Assembly (NCBI RefSeq): GCF_027172205.1
Contig: NC_070614.1
Coordinates: 44,383,001 to 44,447,000 of the forward strand
DNA: 64,000 nucleotides
From: Podarcis raffonei
Lineage: Eukaryota > Chordata > Lepidosauria > Squamata > Lacertidae
Reading direction: 5' to 3'
Part shown: positions 11,691-25,344 of the stretch, piece after piece
How positions within the stretch are numbered: position 1 is the first letter of the stretch
How the letters are laid out: every line of letters begins with the position of its first letter
Made by a program: the position numbers and the translations under genes
Notes under the pieces: model-generated
Databases searched by the model: none
Told to the model about the DNA's origin: nothing
What the model saw: the letters and a program-made list of their open reading frames with translations, nothing else

Positions 11691-12299
11691 GGATAACATA
11701 GGACTATTCAAATAAATGCTGACAAACTCTCTGGTTGTGCTTTCCTGGAACCACTGGAGGTATTTAGGAAGTGAATCACTTTCTCATTCAGTGCGTCTTA
11801 GTGAGCAGAGTCAAAAAGGATGTAGGACTTCAGTTTGGATAGTGGGGCAAAGGAGGAGAAGTGGGACCAGTAGTACCATGTGGACTGACCATGACAGAAC
11901 ATAACCAAGAGATAGAGAGCATGGCTGATTTTCCTGTTTCTAGACTCAAGCCTGCTGTGCCTGTGGGAGAAAGCAAGCGACCTTTGTGGCATTTAATGCT
12001 GGGATTCCCCCCACCCTAGGCTCAAGTTACATATGTGTGCAAATAGACCATGTATAATAAAAACAACACAGTCTCCACTGTGCTTCATTGTCTAAAAAGA
12101 AGCATAGGCCCTGGGTAAAGTGTGCATGCAGCCCTGGAATCTTGCACAACTCATGGAGATCGGGGTGACTTGGCAATATTCTAAACACACTCTTCCTTCA
12201 CATTCAGTTCATCCCTATGAGTCAGTTTGAATTTCAATAGTAGTCTTTCTTGGACATTAAGGAGCAACGGATGGAATCAAGAGAAATTCATGACTTTTT

Positions 12300-12760
12300 G
12301 ATCTGATAAATATGTTTCCTTCTGCAACTCAGAATGTGGCACAGATTTCAAAAACATTGCAGAAGTAGTATTATCTCCCTGTAATTATCAAAATGACTAT
12401 AATCAATTCACCTGTTCAAACTCCAGTGATTGACCTGAAGTTGGTAGTGGTGGGGGAAGTTATGCAGTATTCCATAGACATCTAATATTAGGGCTAAAAG
12501 AGAGGCAGGGTGCTGTCAGCTTCTCTTCTTTATTCATATAGAGTAAGCTCCAAGCTGGTGTTTCTTCTCTAACATTCAAAGCATTCCTATATAACACGGT
12601 TGAGATTAGGAATGAAGTGGACAGCTGTCTCTTTAAAGAGGTGATTTGTTAAAACCAGCTGCCACCTCAAGTCATCTTATTCAAATGTGGCTGATGTTAG
12701 CAATGATGCTGTAGAAAGGAGGTAGGAGAGTTTATTTGCAGAGGGAAATTTGTCGCCGGG
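12300..12760 (+). promoter_or_regulatory. Upstream block and TATA-like promoter of gene B
   Basis: This block is shared with the upstream sequences of genes C and E. It contains TAATTATCAAAATGACTA at about 12386, a homeodomain-type site, then TATATAAC at 12588-12595, 173 bp before the ATG, then CTGTCTCTTTAAAGAGG, then a conserved leader GATGTTAGCAATGATGCTGT. The fixed spacing of the TATA-like site in three genes supports a promoter. The transcription start is inferred only. Confidence 0.55.
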
Positions 12761-15700
12761 ATGTTTTTTCTGCATCTCCTGCTCCTTTCAAACATGGTTT
12801 GCAAAGTGCATGAGCTGAAATGCACCAGAAAAGATCCTGTGAATATTCCACACGAGTGGTATGAGCCAGGTGATCTCCTGATTGGTGGGATGGTGTCTCT
12901 TATCCATTATATTTCCCACCCAGTCCTCTTCAAACAACACCCTTCTCAGTTCTTGACTGAAATCCCATTGTAAGGAAATTGCCTTTAATTTAATGTAGTT
13001 GTATATATATGTATTTGACTGCATCAATTCCATGTGTTTTTCATATGATGATAACTATATTCATTGTTTCACTATCTTCTTGTTGTTTAGACATCCTTCC
13101 ATCAATCTTATTTTTTTCCCCCTTTTCTATTTCCGCTGACTGCCCAGACTCTTCCAGAGTGGCTTAGTGTTTTGTGCTCCACATATATTTTCAGTGTAGA
13201 TGAAACTTTGGAATAGTGACACTGACTCGGCCTGCTGTGTTAAGACCTGCCAGCTCCTAACACCAGAGAAGTTAGCTTTCAAAACCGCCTCTTTAGAAAT
13301 GGGTTTCGGACTGCCTAATTCTTTGTTGCTGATTTTCTGTAGGATTTGTTTTGAATTGCTGTGGGAATGGATATCCTTGCCTCACTTCGCTATTGTGCAT
13401 TTGCTCAATTTTCATTAGTCTGCTTATCCCTCTTAGTGGAATGATGGTGACTTATGTACCTTGAGTTATTTATAATCAACGGGTGATATCAAATTTGAAA
13501 AGGAAACCACAGCAACAAGTCATCAAAAAGAAACTGTTCTTCTTTTACATGACTTCAGTTTTAAATGTATTTCCAACAATAAAAAGCACAATACTGTGAA
13601 AAAATGAACACATCGTCTGAATTGCATTCTGTATTTTTCTGATACCTCCAACAGCATGCGGTAACTGACAAAGGGATATATTATATAACAGAAAGAGACT
13701 CATTAAAACATCCTAATAGGCATTTGAATTTTAATACCTTTGCCAATCTATGGAGATGTCTTCAAAATCTATGTGTTTGGAGAAATGAATATTATAATTT
13801 GATTTCAAGACAAATACAAATATTCCTTTAGTTATGATGTGCAAATCTAAAGGAATACAGGAAAAGGTAGCCACAATACATTTTACATTCTTACCACTAT
13901 AACTTAGTTATGCAGGCTGTGTTTTCCCTTCATGTCAGGAAGCTGAATCTTCAAGATGTAAAGTGGATAAATAATGTGTTAAAATGACTTTGTGCACTGT
14001 TTAATACTCACATGAAATAGCAAGTGACTTTCTTTGCAGTGTTATTACCAAGTTCTACCAACACATCCTGGCCTTGGTCTTTGCTGTTGACAAGATCAAC
14101 GACAATCCCAAGATCTTGCCCAATGTTACCCTGGGGTTCCATATCTATGACAGCTACACTAACTCAAGAATGACCTACCGAACCACCCTGGACCTGCTTT
14201 TCAAATCACATCAGTTTCTCCCCAATTACAAATGTGGCATAAATCAAAATATAATAGGAATTGTTGGGGGGCTTGCCTCTGTTACCTCCTCACACATGGC
14301 AGACATCTTAGGTCTTTTCAAGATTCCACAGGTAGGATCTGAATGTGAGGGCAATGGGGACTTCCCTTAATCTGCCGCATAATTCTCCCCTTTCTTTCCA
14401 GTAGCGATTTGAGTATTAGTTGATGGAGAAATATAGAAGGGTCAGAAATATGTGGAACTGCATTGTGTTATAATATGGGTATGCAAAATGTATGAGCAGC
14501 CTGCATAAGAACTAAAAGTTTCCTGAGGTCTTTGCTGGCTACTAATTTACAGTTTGATATTGATTACTGGCTACAGTTGGTTGAGGTTGACAGTGGTTTG
14601 ATGTTAGTATATGTACTTTATTTAGTTCTAGACTACACCCCTCTCCCAAAAAGTTGATTATATCTAATGTACTGGCAATTTGCTTTTTATATTTACAAAT
14701 CATTCAGAGATTGTCACAGACTTATGCAACAGAGCATTAACGATTTCTATATTTTAAAAGCAGGCAAGGTCCATCCCAATTAATTATAAATTTATTATCT
14801 TATGATCAGTTGACAGGAAAATGTATGTAGTTTGAGCGTGGAATAACACAATTTAATATGCTACAAAATTAACTGGAGAGATTTAGATCTTGCTGGCCTC
14901 TTCTCAGTACAACATAGTTTCAACACACCAAGCTGAAAAAGATTCACAGGTACACAGTCTGCAATTAGCTGCAGGATTTATTTATCTGAAAGATGCTTTC
15001 AACCCCACATTCCCCGAAAATTGCTGTGGGAGAAGGGTTTGTTTGTTTAAATCACAATAAATAAGATGCTTTTCGATTGCATCTTTGAGTGTTAGATTTG
15101 ATTCAACTGTTGCACTCACCAGTGTAGTCTTGCTTGAGTTGCTTCTGACTCTATTCAATCTATTTGTGAATTATTCAAGTTCTTTTCGGGGGGGGGGGGG
15201 GAATTAATCATTTCAACATGCCATTATACAGATGCATCCTAAAATATTCCACTGTAATCCAGAAATACAATACATACAAACTAACAACATAAGTTCTTTT
15301 CCCAGACTACTATATGTAGAGAAGATGATAAACAGTTTAACTTAACCACAAAGATTTATAATGTGTGGGGAGGAAATGCATTCTCTATTCAGTGGAATTG
15401 GTTCACTCCCAGGCCCCAGACTTGCTTTTGTGCAAATGCCATATATCATTGTATACCTAGTATATGCTTAGTGAGTAATAGTTTCGCAGCTCTCTGAAGT
15501 TTCAGTTGCACAAAAAGTGCTCATTCAGTGCCTATTTCCTAAGCAAAGAATAACTCAGCCTTTCTATGGGGTAGCCATACACATATAGAATATTAAGATA
15601 GACATTAAAACAATTCCGTCTCTCTAGAGCAATGCTAGTTAACCCTAGGTATGTGGCTAAGGGGTTATTATGTTCAGTAACTGGACTGAAGCATAAAATT

Positions 15701-18700
15701 TTAGCTTGGCTAAATAGATATAATATTAGCTAGGTATGAAATATTCTCCAGTGACCTCAGGACTATAGTTCCCACATTAGGAAATGTGAAGATTCATGCA
15801 GAAATACAAGGCTTAAGGCTGTTCAGTATAAAATGAAGCACTTGAGCATTTCTTCGCTGTACTTGCTATGTTTAGGTGACAAGATTTCAAAGAATATATG
15901 ACAAAAATGAAGGGTGGTGAATCTGCTGGATCTGGGCCAGCAAACTATTTTTAAACACCTGAGTGCTGGTTATCAGTATGTTGTTTACTGTTTCCAGTCC
16001 TGTTTACTGACCATAGCAAGCCCTGCCATAGATTGTCAATGTGTAATGCCATTATTGCCAATATATTGCTCTCTACTCAGAGCCAGAGAGTCCTAGATGC
16101 CCAGAAGTTCTATATTTCCTTCATGCTGGCTCATAAAAATGTCCATTCAGCTGCCATATTAAAGGGGAGATGCAATTAACTATCCAGTTTGGATACATTG
16201 CTTTATTTTATTCTGGCTTTTTAAAAAAAGACAAACCAAGAAACATGAATTCATTTTCTTCTTTCTGGCTTTCCAAGTAGGGGAAACAGTATATTACTGT
16301 TACTGAAAAGGTACAAAGTGTTTTGGTTTCCCCCACTGCAGTTAAAGTGAGAAAAACAAGAAGCACATAGGATTGGAAAATCTTTTATGTGTATGAATCA
16401 CCTGAATAGATATACTTTCATATTTTTATACCTGTTTACAGTTTTAGGCTATATTTCTGATTTTGCTTACATCTATCTGCTTGGCAATAACTTGTGCTTT
16501 GTTTATTTTTTAAATGTTTTCACATACTATACCATACATTGTGGTCTTTAATCACAAATTGCTTAGAGAGTAAACGAAAAAACAAGGTTTAAAGCAAGAA
16601 ATCAAAATAATTAAATAAATGAGACTAGAATGAGTGAAGAGGCAATATGTTTCCCCTGTTTCCAGTTTCAATTGTCTGGACATTCCCCTCTTCTTGCAGT
16701 TTTCATACGGCTCATTTCCACCACCAATGAATGATCCAATCAATGGTCCCTCCTTTTATCACATGGTTCCCAACGAAGGCCTTCAGTACCAGGGAATTGT
16801 GCAGTTACTTCTCCATTTCAACTGGAAATGGGTTGGGCTCATTGCAAAAAATGATGAAGGTGGAGAACAATTTTTGCATATGATGGATCCCATACTCTCC
16901 AGGAATGGAATCTGTTCAGCATTCACAAAAATACTTCCGGAACATATGCATATCTGGAATGCAGATGAAATTATCAAGATCACAAAGGAAGTTTTGCCAA
17001 TTATCAGTGCAGGCAATATCAACGCTGTTGTTATCTATGGAGAAACCTCATCGATTATAACGTTGGCTAACATTATAGGAATAACCAAAGTAATGAAAGG
17101 ACTATTTCTTCAAAATAAAAAGGTGTTCTCTGCAACAAAAGTATGGATTACCACAGCACAGATTGACTTCACATTACATAACTTTCAAAAGTTAATTGAA
17201 ATAGATATTCAAATTTTTGAAGGTTCTATCTCCTTCTCAATTCATTCCAGGGAATTACAAGCGTTCCAAGAATTTGTAAGGAATATTTACCCTTCTTGGT
17301 CAGAGGATGATGGTTTTATGAACAATTTTTGGACACAAGCATTTGGTTGTTCACTTTCAAACTCTGCATCCATCTCTAATACATGTAGTGGAGATGAGAA
17401 GCTGGAGAGCCTCCCTACACCTCTGTTTGAAATGAGCATGACCGGCCACAGCTACAATGTCCATAATGCTGTGTATGCTGTGGCACATGCCTTCCATATC
17501 TTGATGTCAGTTAGATCCAAAAACAGAACAGTGGAGGGAATGGGAACATGGTCTCCTTTGAATGTAGAACCCTGGCAGGTAATGTTTCCACACTGGCCAA
17601 ACCCAATTGTGTGTCAAGGCCCCATCCCCTGCTTTATGATGAAATAAGACACATGGACACAAGTATTTTAGGTTAATGGGCTAAAAAAGGCCACAACTTT
17701 ATTGGTTACAGAATGTGAGTGGTATTGGCTTAGGCATTGGATTCAAACCAAATACACTTGACTCCTGCCTGCCCTGCAGGAAGTCACATGAGGCTTAACA
17801 ACCTGTAGGGGGAGCTTGTTGATGCAAATCAACTGGAAGCTCTCCCCTAGAGTTACCAGAGGGTACTGCCATGGCCCTAGCCACCACCTGGGCATCGGAC
17901 AGGAACCAAGAACACCAGATTCCTTTAAAGAAATACCCTTCAAGGGGAGGGGTAGGCCACAACCTCCCCTCCAACACACAATGTATTTTCCAATGCCTAA
18001 CCACCAAACCTTATAAAGTTGTGACGATTTGCTACGAGGCAGGTGAAAAACCAAGTGACTAGTGCCAATTTGCCGAGAGAAAAAATTCCTACCAGGCACC
18101 TTCAACAGGCAACCAACAGAGGTCCATAGCAAGGTCAGGTGTTGAATCCCTGACAATAGAAGGAGGGAAGGCTGGAGATCTGTGCTTGCAGGAACCAAAC
18201 AGGCTGAGCCCAGGGCTCCCAGCTAGCCAGATTGGCTGGCTGAGGGCATGATGTAGGCCTGGGACTCCCTGAGATGTAGGGGACCCAACAATGCCCCCCT
18301 GTGAAGCGCGGCAAGCGAGTCCCACTCGCAACCTCTCCCCTCGCAGAAGAGGAGTGGCCTTGTCAATATGTGACTATAAGAGAGTGGTGTGCCATGCAGT
18401 AGCCAAATGCCAAGGACCTATTTCTCATCCATGAATTCTCATTTAATGTTCTTTATTGCATTGACATTGCATTGTATTACCTTTTTAACCTAATGTGCCG
18501 AGCCTATTTTGGGGCCATTATATGTTTTATATACGTCTGCATTTTAGATTCCTGGCGCTGGCAACTAAATTTTTATATTATTGTTTTAGGGTAATTTAAA
18601 TGTCACAATGCCAGTAATATCGTTTGAATTCTGTTTTATCAGGTTGCTTCTCTTTAGCATTTTTGTCTTATCTTGCTATGGCTGTATGCTAATGCAATAA

Positions 18701-21700
18701 AGGTTTGATGATGATGCATTGACACCAAACATCAATGTTGCTGTGTTAAGTCTGGCTAATATTTGTTCAAGCTTTCCATAGAAAACAAAACAATAATGTC
18801 TGCATGCATGGTACGCTTTTTTTAATGATTTGCTACATAACTAGTAACTAAAATGGCATGTTTTCTTTTTTTATAATAATATTTATTAAAGTTTTAAAAA
18901 GTTTTTTAAAAATACAACAAAGACGAAAAAGAAAAAACAACAACAAAAATATCAAAAAACCCAAAAAGAATCAAACAACAAAAAAGTACACAAAAATGCA
19001 ATAAACCTTATTAACTTAACTTCATTTGCTTGTTTCTTTTGACCTCCTCCCGCCTCCCTTTTTTGTATTCTGCTTCAATTAATTATTTCAGCAAATCCTT
19101 TCCATCTTTCCCCAATTTTTAACCATTAATTTATCTTAACATAGTATACTTTTACTTTCCCTCATTTCCTTCAACAATCTATTTGACTTAAGTCCTTTAT
19201 GATATTTATACAAAAGTCACATAGTTTCTTTCCAGACTCCTTCTAAATTTCCTCAATTTTGCTATGTTTTTGTAAATAATCTTTAAATTTCTTCCAATCT
19301 TCTTCCAAAGTGGCATGTTTTTTATTAGTAATGGTAAAAGTCTTGAATTCATAAATACTTTGTTTCCTAAACAAAAATAATCTAAATTTGTGAAAGAAAA
19401 CTAATAGTGATTATATATCATCACCTGAACACTTTGGTTATGTCTACCTCTCCACCTAGCTGCACTCAGTTCTTCAGAGGATCTCCTTCAACAACAGTGC
19501 AGGAGATGAAATTACATTTAATGAACATGGAGAATTAGTAGGTGGATTTGATATTACAAACCTGGTCACTTTCCCAAATAACTCCTATGTCAGAATCAAT
19601 GTGGGAAGACTGGAACCTCAGGATTCTCCTAATAAAAAGTTCACCTTTAATGAAGAGAGAATCAAATGGCACAGAGGATTGACTCAGGTAGGTTCCGGCA
19701 AATATGTCAAAATCAACGAGGGAAAGCTGGAACCTAACACAAGGATGACAATTTATGAAGAAAGAATCAAGTGGTACAGAGGGTGGACTCAGGTGGGGGG
19801 TTAGAAATAACTACACTGTCGCTCCAAGGAAAAGAAATGGCCATCTGCTGGTTCAGGAGAGCAGGTACATTTCTCTGCACTTTTATTTTTTCTGACCACA
19901 GCTCGGGTGCTGAGCATCTTCATTAAGCACCAGGACACTGCCATCGTCAAAGCCAACAACAGAAACCTCATCTCACCTCAATATATTGTCTAGCATCTTG
20001 GACAAAACTATAGCCGTGGTTTTGGCATTCATGGCTACCAAACCAAGCTCTTTCTTCCACTGTGTGTGCCACCTGTGAATGCATAGATCTTACATTCCAT
20101 TTCACTGGCCTCCTGGTATCATGTAACAGTAGATAGATTTTGCAGGAATCTTTGAAATAGTAAACTATTCCTTCTTCTTTGGATAGGTGCCACCGCTTTC
20201 CTTATGTAATGACATCTGCCACCCTGGTTCTGGGAAGAAAAAGAAGGAGGGAAAGAAATTTTGCTGCTATGATTGTGTTCGATGTCCAGAAGGAATGATC
20301 TCAACTGAGGCGGGTAGGATATGTGTATAGTACATACACCAGTTATTTAAAAGATTTACTTAACCACTCTCACTTTTTCTGATACAGAGTAATATTGCTC
20401 GTGTTTCTCTTGGCTGGCCATTGCTCTCCGTCCCTCCAAAACAACAACAACAACAAAACCAGCACAAAACACATACACCTGTAGGTATGTTAGGGTACAG
20501 CATTACTTGTATTTTTTATAAAGCATGTATTTTGGTCACATACATAGTTTTCTTTTTTTAAAAAAAATGGAGAAATTATAGCTTTCAAAGATGTTTAAAG
20601 TAAAATAGGCTTTAGATCACATACAGAGTTTTCCTTTGAAGAGCTTTCAAATATGTTTAAAGCAAAGAACTTTTCATACATCAGAATGGTGGTATAAATG
20701 TTGAGCAGGATGTCCACAAACCATTAGATACCACAAGGAAAAGTGAAAGGATATGGAACACAAGAGAAGTTCTAGACTGGGAGGGAATAGAAGTAGAGGC
20801 ATCGTCCTTAAGAAGGATGTTGATTGGGGAGATAGAGAAGAATGTCAACAAATTAACGAGTGTTTTTCCCGTCTTATGATCTTTGGCTGAAGGTTGGTAT
20901 AAAATTAATTAATTAATTACAATAGAGGTGGAAGGGGTTCAGAAAACATACCAAATGAAAATTAATATAGATATACAATGCTTGGCAGTGATTTTAAGGC
21001 TCTTCACCATAAAATTTTAAAGCTTTCCTTTCTTTAAAAATGGTGGTTAGCTCATTTTGTGATAAGACTGTTCCTAACCCTGAAAACAATCTTGATTGTT
21101 CGTAGTTTATCATAATTAATTTACATTATCAGGTGAAGAAACTTGTGTCAGTTGCCAAGAGGATCGTTACCCAAACAGAGGGCAGAATCAATGCATCCCT
21201 AAGATTCCAAACTTCCTTGCTTTTGATGAAACTTTAGCCATTATTTCAACTATCTCTGCACTTTTGTTGTCTCTGGTCACAGTTCTGGTGTTGGTTATCT
21301 TCATTAAGCACCAGGATACTGCCATAGTCAAAGCCAACAACAGAAGCCTCACCTATATTCTCCTCACTTCCCTCCTCCTGTGTTTCCTCTGCTCCTTGCT
21401 GTTCCTTGGAAAGCCTACTGAGGCAACCTGCCTTCTCCGACAAACTGCTTTTGGTATCATCTTCTCTGTGTCCCTGTCTAGCATCTTGGCCAAAACCATC
21501 TCTGTAGTTTTGGCATTCATGGCTACTAAACCAGGATCCAGGATGAGGAACTGGGTCAGTAAAAGACTGGCTTATTCCACTGTCCTCTCTTGCTCTGTTG
21601 TTCAAGTAGCAATCTGTGCTCTGTGGCTGTCAACCTCTCCCCCATTCCCAGATTTGGATATGCACTCATCAGCTGAAGAAATCATATTGTTATGTAACGA

Positions 21701-22034
21701 AGGGTCAGTGCCCATGTTCTATTGTGTTTTGGGCTACATGGGCTTCCTGGCCATTGTCAGCTTCATTGTGGCCTTCCTAGCCCGGAAATTACCTGACACT
21801 TTTAATGAAGCCAAGTTCATCACCTTCAGCATGCTGGTATTTTGCAGTGTTTGGCTCTCCTTTGTTCCTACTTACCTGAGTACACGAGGAAAGTACATGG
21901 TGGCTGTGGAGATTTTCTCCATCTTGGCGTCCAGCGCTGGATTATTGGGTTGCATCTTTCCCCCAAAATGCTATATAATTCTAGTGAGACCTGAATTGAA
22001 CAATAGAGAGCAGCTAATAAAAAGAAGATTATAA
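12761..22034 (+). CDS. V2R gene B: complete vomeronasal type-2 receptor, 878 aa
   Basis: Exons: 12761-12969, 14040-14331, 16700-17578, 19460-19687, 20187-20313, 21133-22034 (209, 292, 879, 228, 127, 902 bp; phases 2,0,0,0,1). Residues 1-16 form a signal peptide ([14 protein letters not shown]). The ligand-binding Venus flytrap runs to about residue 500, the cysteine-rich domain from about 537 to 600 (nine-cysteine type, [12 protein letters not shown]) and seven helices from about 613 to 860. The tail has the family [12 protein letters not shown] motif. The start is the first ATG in the conserved leader and matches genes C and E. Usual V2R length. Family role: Go-coupled pheromone receptor on vomeronasal neurons. 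Intron 2 is repeat-poor. Intron 3 carries three insertions. Intron 4 carries an exon-4 duplicate and a 7TM relic. Tandem copy of gene A. Confidence 0.96.
17615..18362 (-). mobile_element. Unclassified insertion in intron 3 of gene B
   Basis: Same element and same site as 5157-5941 in gene A, with CAAGGCC and GGCCTTG termini. About 37 bp shorter, through small internal deletions (for example near 17955 and 18215). Confidence 0.5.
18467..18714 (+). repeat. LINE 3' end, present only in gene B
   Basis: An insertion of 248 bp bounded by perfect 10-bp copies of TGCATTGACA (18457-18466 and 18715-18724). It ends GCTAATGCAATAAAGGTTTG followed by ATG repeats, a non-LTR retrotransposon 3' end. Gene A has the empty site at about 6035. 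It inserted after the A/B duplication. Confidence 0.8.
18867..19310 (-). repeat. Non-LTR retrotransposon 3' fragment (L1-like) in intron 3 of gene B
   Basis: Orthologous to 6187-6634 in gene A, with the same TGGCATGTTTT flanks. Confidence 0.65.
19703..19792 (+). repeat. Partial tandem duplicate of exon 4 in gene B with a possible donor
   Basis: Diverged copy of the last 90 bp of exon 4, in frame with it. Unlike in gene A, the copy is followed by GT (CAG/GTGGGG at 19793). If this donor were used instead of 19688, exon 4 would gain 105 bp, 35 codons, with no stop and with the phase kept. The next stop comes at 19802. Whether it is spliced is unknown. Confidence 0.75.
19871..20051 (+). pseudogene. 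Relic of a V2R 7TM exon inside intron 4 of gene B
   Basis: Same internally deleted exon-6 fragment as at 7198-7375, showing that it arose before the A/B duplication. Confidence 0.85.
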
Positions 22035-22522
22035 ACAGCAGAAGAGATTCTCTTTTCTTTTATGAAAAAAAGGAAATATTCTTCCCCCCTGGATCCAACA
22101 TGATTACTGCAAAGCTAGAGCTGAACAGCAAAATGTAATTAATATAATCAACATATGTGGCTTCATTTATGTTATTGCTATTCTATATGGGATTTTGAAA
22201 GAGGTATCAATGAGGTATTTGAAGGAATGAAACTATTTCAGGGTTGTTGGGTGTGTTTTTATTTTTTGTTATGTTTTGGCATTGTGAAACATTTTGTTTG
22301 GGATTCTTTTCTTCTGAGGGCTGGCTCTTCCAATAGGCAGGCTTGGGGAATTTGCTCAGCTGGAGGGGCATCCTAGGGATCTGTTTCTGCTTCTGTTACT
22401 AACCACCTACATAGCTCTTCCAGTGCTTCCCAAGGAAACCACATTATTATCTTTTTTCTCTATTGACATAATAAACAACCCCAAAGTGCAGCCTTGCATC
22501 ATACTATATTCAACAGAAATAA

Positions 22523-22576
<54 letters not shown>

Positions 22577-22659
22577 GTTACACGCCAATATAAATCAAGA
22601 CATCCATATTACCCAAGCTGGCATGGATGGAGTATATTGAGGAAAGGTAAAAAAAATCC

Positions 22660-23110
22660 CACTAGAGGCTGTAGAAATTTTTATGGGTGACTCCATTCCT
22701 CTAGAAACTGTTGCAGATTTTCTTAAGGAAATTTTAGCATGGGCTTCTTCACCAGATTCCGTGGTAAAACCTTCCTGATCTTGTAGTACATACAAATCAC
22801 CAGTAAGCTTCCTTACCAAACAGGATATAGACATTAGATTATTCTCTAGCTTATAGACACAAATAATGTCATTGAAACGAGTGTTTAAACAGGGAACAAA
22901 AACTTTTCCAGCTCCAGTCCCATCATGCCTGGTCCCAACAACCAAAACCACATGTGTTTGTTTCTTAGACTACTGATCCACAAATAATGCAGGCAGAACC
23001 ACCAGGTGACTGGAAGAACCACTATCCAGGATCTGGGTCTGTGGAACACTCTCCTTCTCTCACCACTGCTGCCACAAAATGAGCCTGCTGTTTTTTTGCT
23101 TCTTAGATGG
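22660..23110 (-). mobile_element. Fossil fragment resembling a Ty1/copia protease region (B unit)
   Basis: Second copy of the fossil at 9600-10050, carried along by the duplication. Broken, with no LTRs seen. Confidence 0.45.
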
Positions 23111-23295
23111 CTGCCACTGTTTGCCATCACTGCCCAAGTTAGCATTCCAATTTCTGTGCAAGTGCTTTGTAGAGGACTGGAAGTTTTAAAGGTTTCAAGG
23201 TAGAAAACACCATGCTAAGTGCACTCCTGATGAGGAAATTCATGAGAATAGTTTTGTTTGCTTCAAATTGTCATGCATTGTTTGTTTGCTTTCAG

Positions 23296-24195
23296 ACATG
23301 GAAACGTGTCAGTTGCCCAGCATATCAGTACCCAAACAAAGGCCAGGATCTATGTATTCCCAAGACTCCAAAATTCCTAGCCTTTGATGAAACCTTGGCC
23401 CTCATTTCAGCTTCCTCTGCACTTTTATTATCTCTAATCACAATTCTGGTGCTTTGCATCTTCATTAAGCATCGTGTTACAGCCATAGTCAAAACCAACA
23501 ACAGAAGCCTCACCTATAGCCGCCTCACAGCCATCCTTTTGTGTTTCCTCTGTCCTTTGTTGTTCATTGGACAACCTAATAAGGTGACCTGCATTCTCCA
23601 ACAAACTACTTTTGGTATTGTCTTCTCTGTGGCCCTCTCCAGCATCTTAGCCAAAACCATATTGGTGGTTTTGGCATTCATGGCTACCAATCCAGGAACC
23701 AAGAAAGGAAATGGGTAGGCAGAGAACTGGCTTATTCCATTGTCTTTTCCTGCTCCATTGTTCAAGTAGGGCTCTGTGTCCTCTGGCTGGCAATCTCTCC
23801 CTCATTCCCAGATGTGGACATGCACTCAATGACTGAAAAGAAATCATAATTCTTTGTAATGAAAGGTCAGTTCCGAAGTTCTACTGTGTTTTTGGTTACA
23901 TGGGCTTCCAGGTCACTGTCAGCTTCACTGTGGCCTTCTTAGCCAGGAGGTTGCCTGACAGCTTCAATGAAGCCAAGTTGATCACCTTCAGCATGCTGGT
24001 CTTCTGCAGTGTTTGGCTCTCCTTTATTCCAACTTACCTGAGCACCAGAGGAAAATACATGGTTGCTGTGGAGCTCTTCTCTATCTTTGCTTCTGGTGCT
24101 GGGTTACTAGGATGCATTTCCCCCGTAATTCCTACACTATCATGTTGAGGCCTGACCTTAACAATAGAGAGCAGTTGGCACAAAGAAAGATATAA
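23296..24195 (+). pseudogene. Orphan V2R exon 6 (7TM) pseudogene downstream of gene B
   Basis: Copy of the orphan 7TM exon at 10235-11134, sharing the same breaks: offset frame at the acceptor, stop after NPGTKKGNG near 23718, and later frame changes. The shared lesions show it was already dead before the unit was duplicated. Confidence 0.92.
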
Positions 24196-24458
24196 ATCAC
24201 AGAAGATTTTTTAGTCCTGTTGGTTCTTAGGCTATGTGGACTTGACGTCAGGTATCACTTTCCCTGTAGTGTACTCACCAAGAACTTACCAGAAAAATTA
24301 CTTCCCCTTCCTATCTTCTCCTGCATCCCCATGAGTGCCCCACATTTCTGCTCAAGAGGCTCTAAGCACCTTTCCTGATCAAATTTGGGGAGAGCATAGG
24401 AAGTTGCAGAGAGAGGAGAGGAAGAGAATCACAGGAATATTGGAAACGTCTTTCAGGT

Positions 24459-24751
24459 TGATGGTGCCGGCTTTTTTCCGCAAACAGCTATCCAGGTCAT
24501 GTGGCCAGCATGACTAAACTGCTTCTAGTGCACAGGACACCGTGAAGGGGGCCAGAGTGCATGGAAATGCCATTTACTTTCCTACTGCAGTGGTACCTAT
24601 TTATTTACTCAATCTGGTATGCTTTTCAACTGCTAGGTTTGCAGGAGCTCACCCCAATATGCAGATTTGAACTGCTGGCCTTATGATCGATCAGCAAGCC
24701 CAAGAGGCTCAGTGGTTTAGATCACAGCACCACCCATGCCCCTGTGGGATA
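24459..24751 (-). repeat. Sauria SINE, degraded (B unit)
   Basis: Same insertion as 11398-11690, with the GGTCATGTGGCCAGCATGAC core. Confidence 0.75.
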
Positions 24752-25344
24752 GGATAACATAGGACCATTCAAATAAATGCTGACAAACTCTCTGGTTGTG
24801 CTTTCCTGGAACCACTGGAGGTATTTAGGAAGTGAATCACTTTCTCATTCAGTGCGTCTTAGTGAGCAGAGTCAAAAAGGATGTAGGACTTCAGTTTGGA
24901 TAGTGGGGCAATGAAGGAGAAGTGGGACCAGTAGTACCATGTGGACTGACCATGACAGAACATAACCAAGAGATAGAGAGCATGGCTGATTTTCCTGTTT
25001 CTAGACTCAAGCCTGCTGTGGGAGAAGCCAGCGACTTTTGTGGCATTTAATGCTGGGATTCCCCCTACCTAGGCTCAAGTTGCATATGTGTGCAAATAGA
25101 CCATGTATAATAAAAACAACACAGTCTCCACTGTGCTTCATTGTCTAAAAAGAAACATAGGCCCTGGGTAAAGTGTGCATGCAGCCCCTGGAATCTTGCA
25201 CAACTCATGGAGATTGGGGTAACACAGCAATATTCTAAACACACTCTTCCTTCCCATTCATTTCATCCCTGTGAGTCAGTTTGAATTTCAATACTATTCT
25301 TTATTGGACATTATGGAGCAGCGGATTGAATCAAGAGAAATTCA

